In this document: in pieces, positions 38,727 through 49,900 of the stretch
Position numbering within the stretch: position 1 is the first letter of the stretch
Layout: every line of letters begins with the position of its first letter
Source: Tritrichomonas musculus
Taxonomy: Eukaryota > Parabasalia > Tritrichomonadida > Tritrichomonadidae
DNA: 64,000 bases
Assembly (NCBI GenBank): GCA_039105265.1
Contig: JAPFFF010000023.1
Coordinates: 1,922,001-1,986,000, forward strand
Reading direction: 5' to 3'
Translations under genes and position numbers: made by a program
The notes under the pieces: model-generated
Database searches by the model: none
What the model saw: the letters and a program-made list of their open reading frames with translations, nothing else
What the model was told of the DNA's origin: nothing

Positions 38727-39803
38727 ATGAATGAATCAATCAACTATCCTTTCAAATCTAAATACAAGTACATCAAAGACACAAGCATTAAAACTGAGCC
38801 ATATATTCCAGATCACCAATTGAAAACAGTAAAGAAACTATCAAAACCTGACTTTTCATTTGAGCCTCATTGTTGGGAAATGGATATAATGTTTGCATTA
38901 AACAAAGCTTATCTTGTTCTTATCAATGTAAACACCAAATACTTAATTGTTGAACCAATTGATTACAAATCTGTGTTTTATGTAATCAAAGTAATTGATA
39001 AACTAGTCAATAAAAGGAATATCAGAATTGAAACAATTAAATGTGATGGTGAAAAGGCTTTTATATCAAATACATTCAAAGACTATTGCAACGGTGAAGA
39101 GCTATATCAAACAAACAAACCGTCAATTAAAGTCAAAGCACCAAACAAAATAAAGTTAATCATTGATGATTCACCTTTCACGAATGCACATAAATGTGTT
39201 GATGCCGTAATCAGAACATTACGAAATGCTTTCGGTCAATCACAACAACGAATGACAAACAATGTATTGATACAACAAACGGTTGAATGGTACAATAACA
39301 CTCCTCATTCATCTCTTCGCTTATTGAATCCTTTATACACGTCATTTGACGAAGAAACCGATGAATACCTTGACAAACGACAATCAAAATACATTTATCT
39401 AACACCTCAACAGATGCAAGACGACCGCGACTTTGAATGGCAATACATAAGAGCAAAATCAATGCAATTGAAAGAGATTCAACAAAAACAACGATTTAAA
39501 GGTCTTCTGTCATACAAGCCCAAAAATATAATACTCATTCACACCGATTACGGAAAAACAGAAAAGAAACATGAAAAGCGAAGAAGAGTATTTAATGAAC
39601 TTGCTGAATTCATTTGTTATGAGTCTGGAAACGTTAAATGTAAACCATTAAATCCTTTGCGTCAAACTAACAAAACACTGAAGAACAAAACAATAATAAC
39701 AGTTCCTATCATGTACACAAAATATGTTTGTTCATCAATAGATGCTTTGAATGATGATTATAAAATATTCTTTTTGACTTATAAAACGCAAAATGAAAGC
39801 TAA
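38727..39803 (+). CDS. Inner Polinton integrase (rve superfamily)
   Basis: The 358-aa protein has an RNase-H-fold integrase core: first Asp in HCWEMDIMFALN, the NVNTKYLIVEP strand, second Asp in IKCDGEKAF, and the third acidic position in CVDAVIRTLRNAFG, where Asp is used. WYNNTPHSSL follows. The outer integrase also has Asp there, so it is a family trait. The protein lacks the ~260-residue N-terminal region of the outer integrase. It would join element ends to target DNA, making the 6-bp duplication seen. It overlaps the next gene by about 10 bp. Confidence 0.9.
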   Translation: MNESINYPFKSKYKYIKDTSIKTEPYIPDHQLKTVKKLSKPDFSFEPHCWEMDIMFALNKAYLVLINVNTKYLIVEPIDYKSVFYVIKVIDKLVNKRNIRIETIKCDGEKAFISNTFKDYCNGEELYQTNKPSIKVKAPNKIKLIIDDSPFTNAHKCVDAVIRTLRNAFGQSQQRMTNNVLIQQTVEWYNNTPHSSLRLLNPLYTSFDEETDEYLDKRQSKYIYLTPQQMQDDRDFEWQYIRAKSMQLKEIQQKQRFKGLLSYKPKNIILIHTDYGKTEKKHEKRRRVFNELAEFICYESGNVKCKPLNPLRQTNKTLKNKTIITVPIMYTKYVCSSIDALNDDYKIFFLTYKTQNES

Positions 39804-40173
39804 ACAATCACAAGCAAATCTTGGGTCAACGAAGTTGCCAATCACAAAACGATACTATCACACACAAACAAAAGATTTTAATCTTCCTGATGATTTCGTT
39901 TATAGTCGCAACAAGAAGTACATTGTTGTTCAGTATTGTGGTGCTGTTGTCAATCAACATATTGTCGGTGATTTGATGGTTCATTCAGATATAGTTGAAT
40001 TCATGCCTTTCTGCGACCATTTCATTATGCTTGCTAACAGACGACAAACCAAATACAGAAAATATGAGTGTCTGAACAACACAAAAAAAGAATATCATTT
40101 ATGGTTCACAGATATGAAAGGAAACGTTATTGAACCTGAATCATTTATATTCAGTTGTCTTTTGATTTATTAA
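39793..40173 (+). CDS. Inner Polinton conserved small protein (126 aa)
   Basis: Its ATG lies within the end of the integrase gene. Beta-rich, with a conserved FxYSRNKKYI block and a HLWFTDMKGNVIEPESF end. The outer element has the same family (SRNDKYISFQY; VWFTDAKGNEIIPDNF), split by this element's insertion. Presence in both elements suggests a core role, perhaps structural. Family name not recognised. Confidence 0.7.
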   Translation: MKAKQSQANLGSTKLPITKRYYHTQTKDFNLPDDFVYSRNKKYIVVQYCGAVVNQHIVGDLMVHSDIVEFMPFCDHFIMLANRRQTKYRKYECLNNTKKEYHLWFTDMKGNVIEPESFIFSCLLIY

Positions 40174-40185
40174 TGACTATTCAAA

Positions 40186-41202
40186 ATGGATTCTCATGTA
40201 TTTTATTTAAATCCGAATCAATTGGCTGATATGAGTAATTATAAAATTAATGGTGTAGCACCGATTGCATTTGCTATGATTACGACTACTGAATCAAGGT
40301 CAATTTATATTTTTCCATCAACTTTTACATTTCTGAGGCAAGTTCAAAGTATTTATAAAGGTACAACATTAACGACTAGACCTGCATGGATGTTATATTT
40401 AATTGGCGATGGAATTTATAGTCCGTCATACATATTTATACGAAAGATACTACCAGGATTTCAAGAACCTGTATTTGTATTATTAAATGATAACACACCT
40501 AAAGATATAACAAATTATTATGTAGAATATGATGGTGAAGCTTATTTTAATAGAGTAAATTTCGCTTTTACTTATGAGGTATTCATGAATGCATTTAATA
40601 ATATAATTACTGCAGCTGATACAGGTTATAATCCTAATGCAAATAAAACATATATATCATTCACCGTTTATGATAATCCAAACTTAATACCGATAATTGA
40701 TTTCTATGATAACACAGAACCAGGTTCTGACACCAATGATATTAGAATACAAACAATGAACGATTTAAATCAAAATACGAATTATAAACCGAAGAAACCT
40801 GCACATTTAGGTTTTCGAAATGATACTATATTCACTGAATATCCTATATTCAAACCAAATATAAAACCCGATAACGAAACAACAACAAATGAAACAACAG
40901 AAAATATTAAATCATTAACTCCCAATCCACCAAGAAAGCATAAATCAAAAGAAAATGATAACAAAGTTCATTTTTCAGCATCAGCCATAAGTACAAAACC
41001 AAATTATCCAACAAGCTATGAACCTATGGAAATTGAAGACGATTGGCATGTAAGAAATCAAAATCAATCACAAGGCTTTTATTTTGAAACACCAAATCCT
41101 AATAAGACATCAAATTATTCTGAACGACAACAAAACATAAATAATGATACTTTTGAAGACTTGTCAACTTCACTTGATAATCAGCAAGACCAGAAGAAAT
41201 AA
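40186..41202 (+). CDS. Inner Polinton beta-rich protein (338 aa), unknown
   Basis: The N-terminal ~190 residues look globular and strand-rich (VAPIAFAMITTTESRSIYIF, MLYLIGDGIY). The C-terminal ~140 are Asn/Thr/Pro-rich and probably disordered. It sits between conserved virion-type genes, so a minor capsid (penton-like) role is possible by elimination, without a motif to support it. Confidence 0.6.
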   Translation: MDSHVFYLNPNQLADMSNYKINGVAPIAFAMITTTESRSIYIFPSTFTFLRQVQSIYKGTTLTTRPAWMLYLIGDGIYSPSYIFIRKILPGFQEPVFVLLNDNTPKDITNYYVEYDGEAYFNRVNFAFTYEVFMNAFNNIITAADTGYNPNANKTYISFTVYDNPNLIPIIDFYDNTEPGSDTNDIRIQTMNDLNQNTNYKPKKPAHLGFRNDTIFTEYPIFKPNIKPDNETTTNETTENIKSLTPNPPRKHKSKENDNKVHFSASAISTKPNYPTSYEPMEIEDDWHVRNQNQSQGFYFETPNPNKTSNYSERQQNINNDTFEDLSTSLDNQQDQKK

Positions 41203-41304
41203 CCACAATCAACAAAACGTTATAGTTTTAGAATCGTTTCAGACCCAAATGACAAAAATAATAATAATAATAATAACAATAATGGAGGTTTTGATTTAAA
41301 TTAA

Positions 41305-43602
41305 TTATTCATTATTCATTCTTTGATGTAATGGTTTAAGATTAACAGCAAAATTATCATATTTATTTTTGTTCTGCAATTTACTTTCTTTGAGTTGTGC
41401 TTTGAATGCTGTGTATCCACAATTTGGATATATATCTCTTTCTATTGCTGCGGTGATTCGTTTAATGAAATTATCTTTAACGTTCTTAATATCTTCTGGC
41501 GTTGCTTCTTTAATTCCTTCTGCATTTCGTTTCAACCTGTTATATCCTTCTTGCTTACTTACATCAACATTGAAACCAACACCAAAGACAACATAATCAA
41601 TGTAATGCATTAATTCAGTAAATTGTTTACCCCAATTACTTGGTTCAGCCTTTAATTCTCCTGATGTGATATCAATAGCTTTATCAATAATCTTCTCAAC
41701 ATATGATTGAACATTCTTTCCTAATACTGAAACATATTCTTTATTGTTCTGTTGTTTCCAATATACCCATTGTTCATATGTTAATATCTTTCCATTGAAC
41801 TTATTGTCTTGAATTAGTTCTTTGAAAGGAGCATCAAAGAGATAAGCAAATAACATATTTGATACAGCAAGGTAATTGATGAGTTTCTTCAAAGGAGATA
41901 ATACAAAGAATTGTTCGTCATTCCAATACACTTTCCAGACTTTAGAAAAGATTGATGACCAATAAGAACTTGGTGTAATACGTTTGCTGACTCTTGCTTT
42001 TCCCAGACCCATAGGACCGTAATAATTTTCTAGCTCTTGCATTTCTTTTCCCTTTGTTAATTTGTATTGACCAGCATCCCAATCAATTTTCTTGATATCT
42101 TTATCAAATAATGATTGAATCCATTTATTGAACAGCATTTCTTTTCTTTCTTGTTTTGTTTTAATAACAGATTTCCAAACTTTCTTGTAAGGAGAAGCAA
42201 ATACAAGCTTGTATCCGTTAATGATTGAAGGATTACCATTCCTATCAATTAAAACAACATCATCAACTTTATCACCGTTCAAGTCTGTTATTGAGTTTCC
42301 TAACGGGTCTTTGGCATTTTCTGGTAATAAACGATATCTTGGTTTACCGTCTTTATCAACTGAATTCTTACAGTATTCAATAGCTGTATCACGACAAGCT
42401 GCATTCGGAATGTATTTGATTCTGAAGTTTCCGTTAATAATCATATCAATAAATTTATCTCTGTAATAGGATATATTACCACCAACACGAGGTATTTCAA
42501 GCTTGTCAAATGAATCCTTTAATGTTGAGTTAACAAGAGGCATATCTTTTTTATCACGACGTCCGCGAGTATTCTTTGAGGGTTGCTTTGCATTTCTTAT
42601 TAATTCATCAAGTATTTCATTATCTGCTTTGTTATCTTCTGCATATCCTTTGTATTTCCTTGCAAAAGGTGATTTAATTTCTTGTGCTTCTTCTTCATCA
42701 TCATCATATTTGTATGGTTGTTTTGCAGGTGTTTTTGTATATCTGTATGCTTCGGTTGCTGCTTCATCATCATCATGCCAATCATCTAATTCATCATCAT
42801 ATAATGATTGAAGAGGTCCGTTATTATTGTTGTTGTCGTCTGCCATTTTATTAGTTGAAAAATTATTTTTATTGTGTTCCTTTGATGGTTCAATAAAAGA
42901 ATCAGATAAATCATCGTTTTTCAATATTAATGACTCAGAATCTGATTCGCTTAATGTTATATTAAGTAATGAATCTTCACTGTCTTTAGGCAATTGTATT
43001 GTCGAGTCATTTTCATCAGAATCACTCGGAGTTATGCGTTTTCTTCTTGGTGTTCTTCGTTTATTAGTATCAAGTGTTGGTTCATGAATGCTTGTTCTCT
43101 TTCTTCTTCCTTTGGTGGTTTGTGGTGTTTGACTCTTTCTCGGTGGTTTGATGGGTGATGAACGAAAACCATCAGAACTATAATTCAAATCATCATTGAC
43201 AACAATATTGAAGTAATTGATAATGATATCAAGACTTTTTTTATCTGTTGTGTACTCTTTTAAACTAAGGAATCGATTACCTTTACTTTTAATACCTGCA
43301 TTGATTTTGTTCATCAATGAAACAAATCGACGAAACTTGACTTTCATTTCACGAATCTTTCCGACACTTCTTCCTGTATATTCATTGTTTTGTATCAAAT
43401 ACAACAAATTAATTAAATCATTGGGGTGTTCTAGTTTGTATGTACTGAGAAACGTGTTCTTAAAATAATCTATCGGGTCTTCTAGTTCATCTTCATCATC
43501 ATCAGGTTTAGATACCTCGCTGTCAAATATAGTTTCATCATCAATATTACTTAAATCTAATTCAAAGCTATCAGATGAATTATTTTTATCTTGTTTTGAC
43601 AT
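41305..43602 (-). CDS. Inner Polinton DxDGDG-type conserved protein (765 aa)
   Basis: The N-terminal ~330 residues are acidic, Ser/Asp-rich with basic patches (KPPRKSQTPQTTKGRRKRTS), probably disordered. The C-terminal ~400 contain the calcium-loop-like DLNGDKVDDVVLIDRNGNPS and IINGYKLVFASPYKK, matching the outer element's 368-aa protein, and then a helical region. Added length relative to the outer homologue is all N-terminal. A structural or core-protein role is inferred from conservation. Confidence 0.7.
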   Translation of the reverse strand: MSKQDKNNSSDSFELDLSNIDDETIFDSEVSKPDDDEDELEDPIDYFKNTFLSTYKLEHPNDLINLLYLIQNNEYTGRSVGKIREMKVKFRRFVSLMNKINAGIKSKGNRFLSLKEYTTDKKSLDIIINYFNIVVNDDLNYSSDGFRSSPIKPPRKSQTPQTTKGRRKRTSIHEPTLDTNKRRTPRRKRITPSDSDENDSTIQLPKDSEDSLLNITLSESDSESLILKNDDLSDSFIEPSKEHNKNNFSTNKMADDNNNNNGPLQSLYDDELDDWHDDDEAATEAYRYTKTPAKQPYKYDDDEEEAQEIKSPFARKYKGYAEDNKADNEILDELIRNAKQPSKNTRGRRDKKDMPLVNSTLKDSFDKLEIPRVGGNISYYRDKFIDMIINGNFRIKYIPNAACRDTAIEYCKNSVDKDGKPRYRLLPENAKDPLGNSITDLNGDKVDDVVLIDRNGNPSIINGYKLVFASPYKKVWKSVIKTKQERKEMLFNKWIQSLFDKDIKKIDWDAGQYKLTKGKEMQELENYYGPMGLGKARVSKRITPSSYWSSIFSKVWKVYWNDEQFFVLSPLKKLINYLAVSNMLFAYLFDAPFKELIQDNKFNGKILTYEQWVYWKQQNNKEYVSVLGKNVQSYVEKIIDKAIDITSGELKAEPSNWGKQFTELMHYIDYVVFGVGFNVDVSKQEGYNRLKRNAEGIKEATPEDIKNVKDNFIKRITAAIERDIYPNCGYTAFKAQLKESKLQNKNKYDNFAVNLKPLHQRMNNE

Positions 43603-43624
43603 TGTTTAGTTTCTAATAAATTGA

Positions 43625-46243
43625 ATGTTTACGATTGAGCAGAGCGGACACATAACAAAAACAAATACTATTGACGGATTGATTAACGAATACATTAAAA
43701 GATATGTCGATAATTATGTTATCAAAGGTGATACATCGAACGGAAACGTAGGGATTTCAAACGGAAATGGAATCACTGAGGAACAATTGAATGAAGCTGT
43801 TAACGGATTGCGTGATTATGTTATCAACAATTACGCTTTATCAACTGATATACCTGATGACTTGATTAATGAAGAATCGTTGACGACAAAAATAAATGAA
43901 GCATTAAAAGGATATGCACTGAAGAGTGAAATTCCTGAACCTGTTGATTTGACACCGTATTATACAAGCGCACAAGCTGATGAGAAGTTTGTTGATGAGG
44001 ATGAATTGGCTTATGAATTAGATAAGTATGAAACGAAAACAGTTGCAGAAGGTAAATATGCTTTGAAAAGTGAGATTCCAGAGATTATTGATAAAACAAT
44101 TACTTTCAATCAAGAATTAGAATTATATTATGATGAAGGTAATAGTATTAATACTCTTTCGGCTCTTTATACTAATGCAAGCCAATATTTAGAAAAATGG
44201 GAACAATACGGAATGTTATTTGATGGATATGATAAAACTGATGAAAATATTAAATATAAAGGAATATTCACTATATCAAGTATTAATAATAATGATTATG
44301 TTTTAAATAATGGTGTTCAAAATATAGCATTATCATTAGAAATGAGTTCAAGTTGCGGAGTTGTTTATGATTTTGATAACCAACACAGAATCAATGTAAT
44401 AAGTTGTTATATTGCAAATGAAGATTATGATGAAACAAACAAAAACTGTGTTGTTAATCTTGCATTTCTCCAAGATAAATATGCATTGAAGAGTGATATT
44501 AAAGATGTTGATTTGACACCGTATTATACTAGTGCACAAGCTGATGAGAAGTTTGTTGATGAGGATGAATTGGCTTATGAATTAGATAAGTATGCAATGA
44601 AAACAGAAATCCCAAAAATTCCATCTGATTTGGTTAATGAATCTGCGTTGAATACTGCGTTGTATGGTACTGAATTGAATATTGAATATCCGAATCCCGT
44701 TCGTGATTATATATTTGTGAAACCATACTTACCAGAAACCGATATACATGTGATATTTGATGTTAATTGGGGTTCTAACAAGGATTACATTAACAATATT
44801 CAACATTTTGATTTGATATTCAAGCCTTATGAAAAATATATGAGAGGATATAGAATGATGTTAGATAATGGATTATCTATTGTATGGTATGACCGTGGTG
44901 AATTTATGTTGTGTAATTCAAGTGGCAGTACTCAATGGTTAATCAACGTCATTAAAGCACAAATCGAATCACCATTTATTAAAACTGCAAATGTTGTTGA
45001 TGAAAATCCAGAACAAATCACAATTCAATGTACACAGAATGAAAATGGTTGTGTAGTTCCTGATGATGATGTAAGAAGAGTATTCACAACCAAAAATATT
45101 ATCGTCAAATTCAAACGAAATGCTGATGATGCATCATATGAAGAAGTTGAATACGAATACAGTTTATATAAAAGTTTGAATATGATTTACAAATCAACAA
45201 GCAATGAATTAATAAATATTAATTATAATACCCATATTGTCTCATTGAGAGCTGAGGATGATACACTAACCAATATATATGATGTATCTATCACATTAAT
45301 AAGCAACCAACCTGTGAACGATAATATGATTTCATCTGTGAAATATGTAAATGATAACTTTGCATTGAAGTCAAATGTCATAACAGAAGAACAACTCATA
45401 AAAAAATGTGCTATTGATTGCGGACCGATTACAGAGGGCGGTGAAATATCAATTCATTATCTAAAACTTGAAGGTAATGTGATTAAACTGGAATATATAG
45501 TAGGTGATTATGCGCTATGTTTGGAAATAAGAATATTATTCTATGATACAACTGGAAATCCTCACAACATTGTTCTTGTATTACATCAAAGAACTGTGTA
45601 TTTCGACAATTTCAAATTCCCATTCTATTATGAAGACACTGTTGATATAGCATCAGGAAGACCCCTGACATATAATTTCCCAATAGGTGAATATTCTTGG
45701 ACAGTTACTCAGGAATTATTAGATTCTAAACAAATATATTCAAGATGCATCATGTCCCGAAAATATTTAGCAAAATATAAGGCTGTGATGTATGGTACAT
45801 CAAACACAACAATCACACATTACTCACCGATTGAATCATCAATGAACTCTGTTAGTGATTTCGTTATAGGTTCTCCAGTGTATATGACAGGTAAGGTTTA
45901 CAAACATGTTGGTGATGAATGGAAACCATCAACAGCAGATGATACAACTGATTGTATTTGTAGTGTCAAGACTTCAGGAACATGGAAAGAATATGTCGGC
46001 ATATGTGTCAGAATCGATGACAAAAATAAATGTATAACATTTGCAAGTCATGGTGATTATCTTGTGAAAGTTAATGATTTATCATGTTATTCAATCGGTG
46101 ATGAGGTGTTTATCGATAATGAAGACAATAAGCTGAAAGTTCTTTCAGGAGAGACAGCAATAACATCAAAAATAAAACGTATGACTGTTGGAATCATTAC
46201 AAGTATCATTGATGAAAGAACATTAGCTGTATTCAAAGAGTAA
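43625..46243 (+). CDS. Inner Polinton fibre-like protein (872 aa)
   Basis: The first ~330 residues hold tandem units of the type YALKSEIPE...DLxNESxLxxxLxxY, including a duplicated block (43943-44030 and 44507-44594), as in phage tail-fibre shafts and trimeric coiled coils. A beta-rich middle follows. The last ~145 residues (NTTITHYSPIESSMNSVSDF to the end) are closely shared with the C-terminus of the outer 1,385-aa fibre-like protein. Repeat shaft plus conserved tip suggests a host-attachment spike. It is divergent from the DxDGDG gene. Confidence 0.72.
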   Translation: MFTIEQSGHITKTNTIDGLINEYIKRYVDNYVIKGDTSNGNVGISNGNGITEEQLNEAVNGLRDYVINNYALSTDIPDDLINEESLTTKINEALKGYALKSEIPEPVDLTPYYTSAQADEKFVDEDELAYELDKYETKTVAEGKYALKSEIPEIIDKTITFNQELELYYDEGNSINTLSALYTNASQYLEKWEQYGMLFDGYDKTDENIKYKGIFTISSINNNDYVLNNGVQNIALSLEMSSSCGVVYDFDNQHRINVISCYIANEDYDETNKNCVVNLAFLQDKYALKSDIKDVDLTPYYTSAQADEKFVDEDELAYELDKYAMKTEIPKIPSDLVNESALNTALYGTELNIEYPNPVRDYIFVKPYLPETDIHVIFDVNWGSNKDYINNIQHFDLIFKPYEKYMRGYRMMLDNGLSIVWYDRGEFMLCNSSGSTQWLINVIKAQIESPFIKTANVVDENPEQITIQCTQNENGCVVPDDDVRRVFTTKNIIVKFKRNADDASYEEVEYEYSLYKSLNMIYKSTSNELININYNTHIVSLRAEDDTLTNIYDVSITLISNQPVNDNMISSVKYVNDNFALKSNVITEEQLIKKCAIDCGPITEGGEISIHYLKLEGNVIKLEYIVGDYALCLEIRILFYDTTGNPHNIVLVLHQRTVYFDNFKFPFYYEDTVDIASGRPLTYNFPIGEYSWTVTQELLDSKQIYSRCIMSRKYLAKYKAVMYGTSNTTITHYSPIESSMNSVSDFVIGSPVYMTGKVYKHVGDEWKPSTADDTTDCICSVKTSGTWKEYVGICVRIDDKNKCITFASHGDYLVKVNDLSCYSIGDEVFIDNEDNKLKVLSGETAITSKIKRMTVGIITSIIDERTLAVFKE

Positions 46244-46249
46244 ATCAAA

Positions 46250-46888
46250 TCAAATCAAATCATGTTGATGTTTGAATCTATTAATATATACGCTAACTTT
46301 TTGATTATTTATATCGTTCATTGAAATAAATTCATTGCCTGATTTATTTGTATTGATATGAAGAATTTTATAAATATTATCAGTAATCTTTGCATAAAAA
46401 ATGTCTTCATTATTAGTATCATCATGGTAATAATAATACGTGTTTTCTTCAAATTCTTTCCTTTCTGTCTTTGTTTCATAGAAATCAATAACAATTGCAT
46501 CATCAGGTATGTCATCAATGAATTCATATTGAATACCTTTATAATTTGATTTATTTTTATTATTCTCTGAACTTGATACAAATCGTAAATTATCAAGATG
46601 ATAATCAGTTTTGATTCTATTCTTATGGTCGACTTGTGGTAGATTATTAGGGTTTTCAATAAATTGCTTTGCTACAAGAATATGTTTATAATATATTTTG
46701 TTATTTAGGTTTACACACGGATAAACATTTTGTCTGTATTCACCTTCAGCTATTATTTTTCCTGTTTTCTTATTCTTGATGTTATAAGGGAAAGTTGTTT
46801 GAATTTCATAATCACTTTCAAAACCTTTCAAAGGTTCAAATTCAGCTTCAGCATTTTCAATTTGTGTTTGTTCAGTTGGTTGACTCAT
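46250..46888 (-). CDS. Inner Polinton HNH endonuclease (second copy)
   Basis: The 212-aa protein has the same plan as the gene at 38030: GFESDYEIQTTFPYNIKNKK, then PQVDHKNRIKTDYHLDNLRF with the HNH residues and a following SENNKNKS. It lacks the MCP-like tail. It lies between the fibre and polymerase genes on the polymerase strand, with a TAAATG start. Confidence 0.85.
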   Translation of the reverse strand: MSQPTEQTQIENAEAEFEPLKGFESDYEIQTTFPYNIKNKKTGKIIAEGEYRQNVYPCVNLNNKIYYKHILVAKQFIENPNNLPQVDHKNRIKTDYHLDNLRFVSSSENNKNKSNYKGIQYEFIDDIPDDAIVIDFYETKTERKEFEENTYYYYHDDTNNEDIFYAKITDNIYKILHINTNKSGNEFISMNDINNQKVSVYINRFKHQHDLI

Positions 46889-46943
46889 TTATAACAAAAA
46901 TAAAAAAATTGATTTTTTAAAATAAAATCATTAAATTAATTGT

Positions 46944-49900
46944 TTAATGATTCTCAATGAAATAATCCTTTGCAGTGAAACCATTGACATAAGGACAACA
47001 ACAATGATTTGATAATACCAACATTTTTGAATGTGCTGCTGTTAAAGCATTTTTGATAACAGTTATTTTACTCATCAGTTGTGAATTCATTTGAAGGTTT
47101 ATATTTTTGCCTTTCATTACTGATTGCTTTTCAATGACATTTTTGTAATCACTTGATTTGATGTTGTTCTTCTTCAATGATATACCTTTGAGCTTTAATG
47201 AAATTGTTTTGTCATCACTCCAAATCGTATAACACTTAGCGCACAAAGCAATTTGATTTGCTCCGAACTTTTCTACACAACAACCGAGAATCTTTTTCTC
47301 ATCATATACATCATTGATTGCAGGATTTGGCATGAAGCTATAAATGTGTTTATCATAAAATGTTTTGTCTTTGATGACGTAATCAAACAACTGGTCAATC
47401 GGTTTATTCATATCACCAGCGATAGACATGTAAAGACTATCTGTATCGACTGAGTTGAAATGAATTTTATTCATGTCAATGCATTTGTATAGAAAGTCAT
47501 AAAGGAAAGTCAAATACCAATATTTCGCATTGTCTAAAGTCCAAAATGATTCCTGAAGACATGTATTACATTTGAATGAATGAGGTTGTGATTGTATCAA
47601 ATAACAATCATTTGACAATTTACATCCATTGCGATATGTATCGGAGGCTATTAATTGAAAGGCTTTATTTTTATCAACAATTCTGACTTTATTAAAGTTC
47701 TCTGAATTCATACCGTCATATCCGTAAGATCCGTTCATGCTAATCTTATAGAACTTTTCGTTACAAACTTCGTTTGCAAGGCTGCCGTTAGCAGCTTTCC
47801 CGTGTGCCTTTCCTGACAATATATCTTGACGCTTCTTCATAAACTCACAAACAAATTGATTGAATCCGTCATGAGCTTCATATAAACTTAAGCTCTTAAT
47901 GTCATCAACAATAAGTCCGTGGTCGATTAAAAACCATAAAAGGTAATTCGAGAACGTCATAAATGTTCCGCATGTATCAAGCAACATTGTCAGCTTTCTT
48001 GTTTCTTTATCGGCTGAATTCAGTTTATTGTCTTTCATATATTTGTACATATAGCTTCCAATCGTTTGCTCATCATTCATTATATTGATATTTCTAAACA
48101 CAGGAGGGAAATTAATCAAATCGTTGATTTTATTCTTTGGACATCTCAATTTGACTTCAGCTTTGAATATAAACTCAGGGTTTGCATCAAATCGCTTCTT
48201 TGATTGAATGATATTCATTGCAGTATTAAGAACCTTTTCATTCTTGTTTCCTTGTTCATCATAAACATCAAATCGTTTTATAAATGAACCAGGCATGTAC
48301 ATGATTCCTCCGTGATAAGGATTGAATGAATGTTTTACTGAACTGAATGATGAGGGATACAATGAATTGAAATCAATACCAGCAACGTGTGAGACTATGT
48401 TTGAAGTGTCATAGCTGATGATTCTGTCATTGACGGCATCATATTTGAGTTTATTGATTAATGTTTGACCTCTGATGTTCACTCGATGAAGTACATTTGA
48501 TAATCCTCCCGTTATGTTCTCTCTCAAATTGTAGTATTCTTTTTCATCAGTTATGAGTGTTGGCAGATGATGGAGCTTGCAGAATTTCTTCAATTGTATT
48601 TTGGTTCTTGTTATCTTTTCGTCATCTCTTTGTCTCAAACGATTACATTCAGCGCAAGCCAACAAACAGTTATCAATCTGATGTCCTTTATTGTTATCTA
48701 TTCGGTCAAGTGTTGGTTTGTTGGTATGAGTAAAGTGTTCACCACATAAATGACATTTACCTGTTTCATTTGATTCATACAATTTCATGAATGCATCAAA
48801 ATCCTTTTCACTAACACATTTTGATATATCACGTTGATTTTGATTGGATTGGTTATGTTTCATGTCTTGCTTTCGATAGTTATCACATTTATTTAACCAC
48901 CATTTCATTGTTGGTTTAAATGTATTTGATTTATTGATGATTTCATAGTCGTTCTTAGGATTGAAATCTTTATAAGCGAGAGCATATTTGATACATGATG
49001 CGTTCTTTGACAATGAAAGATTGCTAATCAAATCAACTTTGTATTCAGCATTCATTTGAATAAGGTTGTCAATAGGTTTAATCATCATTTCAACATCATT
49101 GTCATTGTATGATAATAAGTAATCCCAACGTGTTGCAAACCTCTTTGAATCAATCAAATACTCTTCATAATCAGCTTTCGTTAATGGGTTCTTTTGATTG
49201 AGATAACTGTAAAAATCTTCATATTTGAATGGTTCACTCTTTGATAACACTTCATTATAATTTTCATTGTTGATTGCTTCATAAGGAAATACACCTTTCG
49301 AACTGTTAGATATACCGCCAAAATCGATTCCAAACTGTCTGAGTGTACCACCAGCAACAAATGCCTGTGCGTCAATGAATCGTAATCGAATAGGATACTT
49401 TGATGATTTCAATATGAATTGTTTCAATGATGTAGCTGTTCCAATCATTCCGCTATCGATTGACCAATGATTTTTAATCAATTGCTCTTTGAATAAGTTT
49501 GAATCAAATCGTGATGAATTAAAACCGAATACTGTTATTGTTTTCAATGATGTATCTATTTTATTGAGTTCTTCTTCCGATTTACCTTTAATAAAGCTCT
49601 TCAAATGATTCAACTTATCAACATACACATCACAGCCAACAACAAATAACCATTCAATCCAATTAGCTATGAATTCATTTGTTCTTATATCAAAGTTCTT
49701 TGTTATCAAACCTTTATCAAGCTTCACACATGATGAAACACTCAAAGGAATCAATCGAGAATTGATAACTGATTTATCACTGACTTTCTTTTCAATCTTT
49801 TGCTCCATTGTTTCAAAATCATAAGTGATATAATGAATTGTTGGCTTCCATTCAAGTTCATATGAAAGACAATACAAATAAACAGGATTGTTTAAAATGT

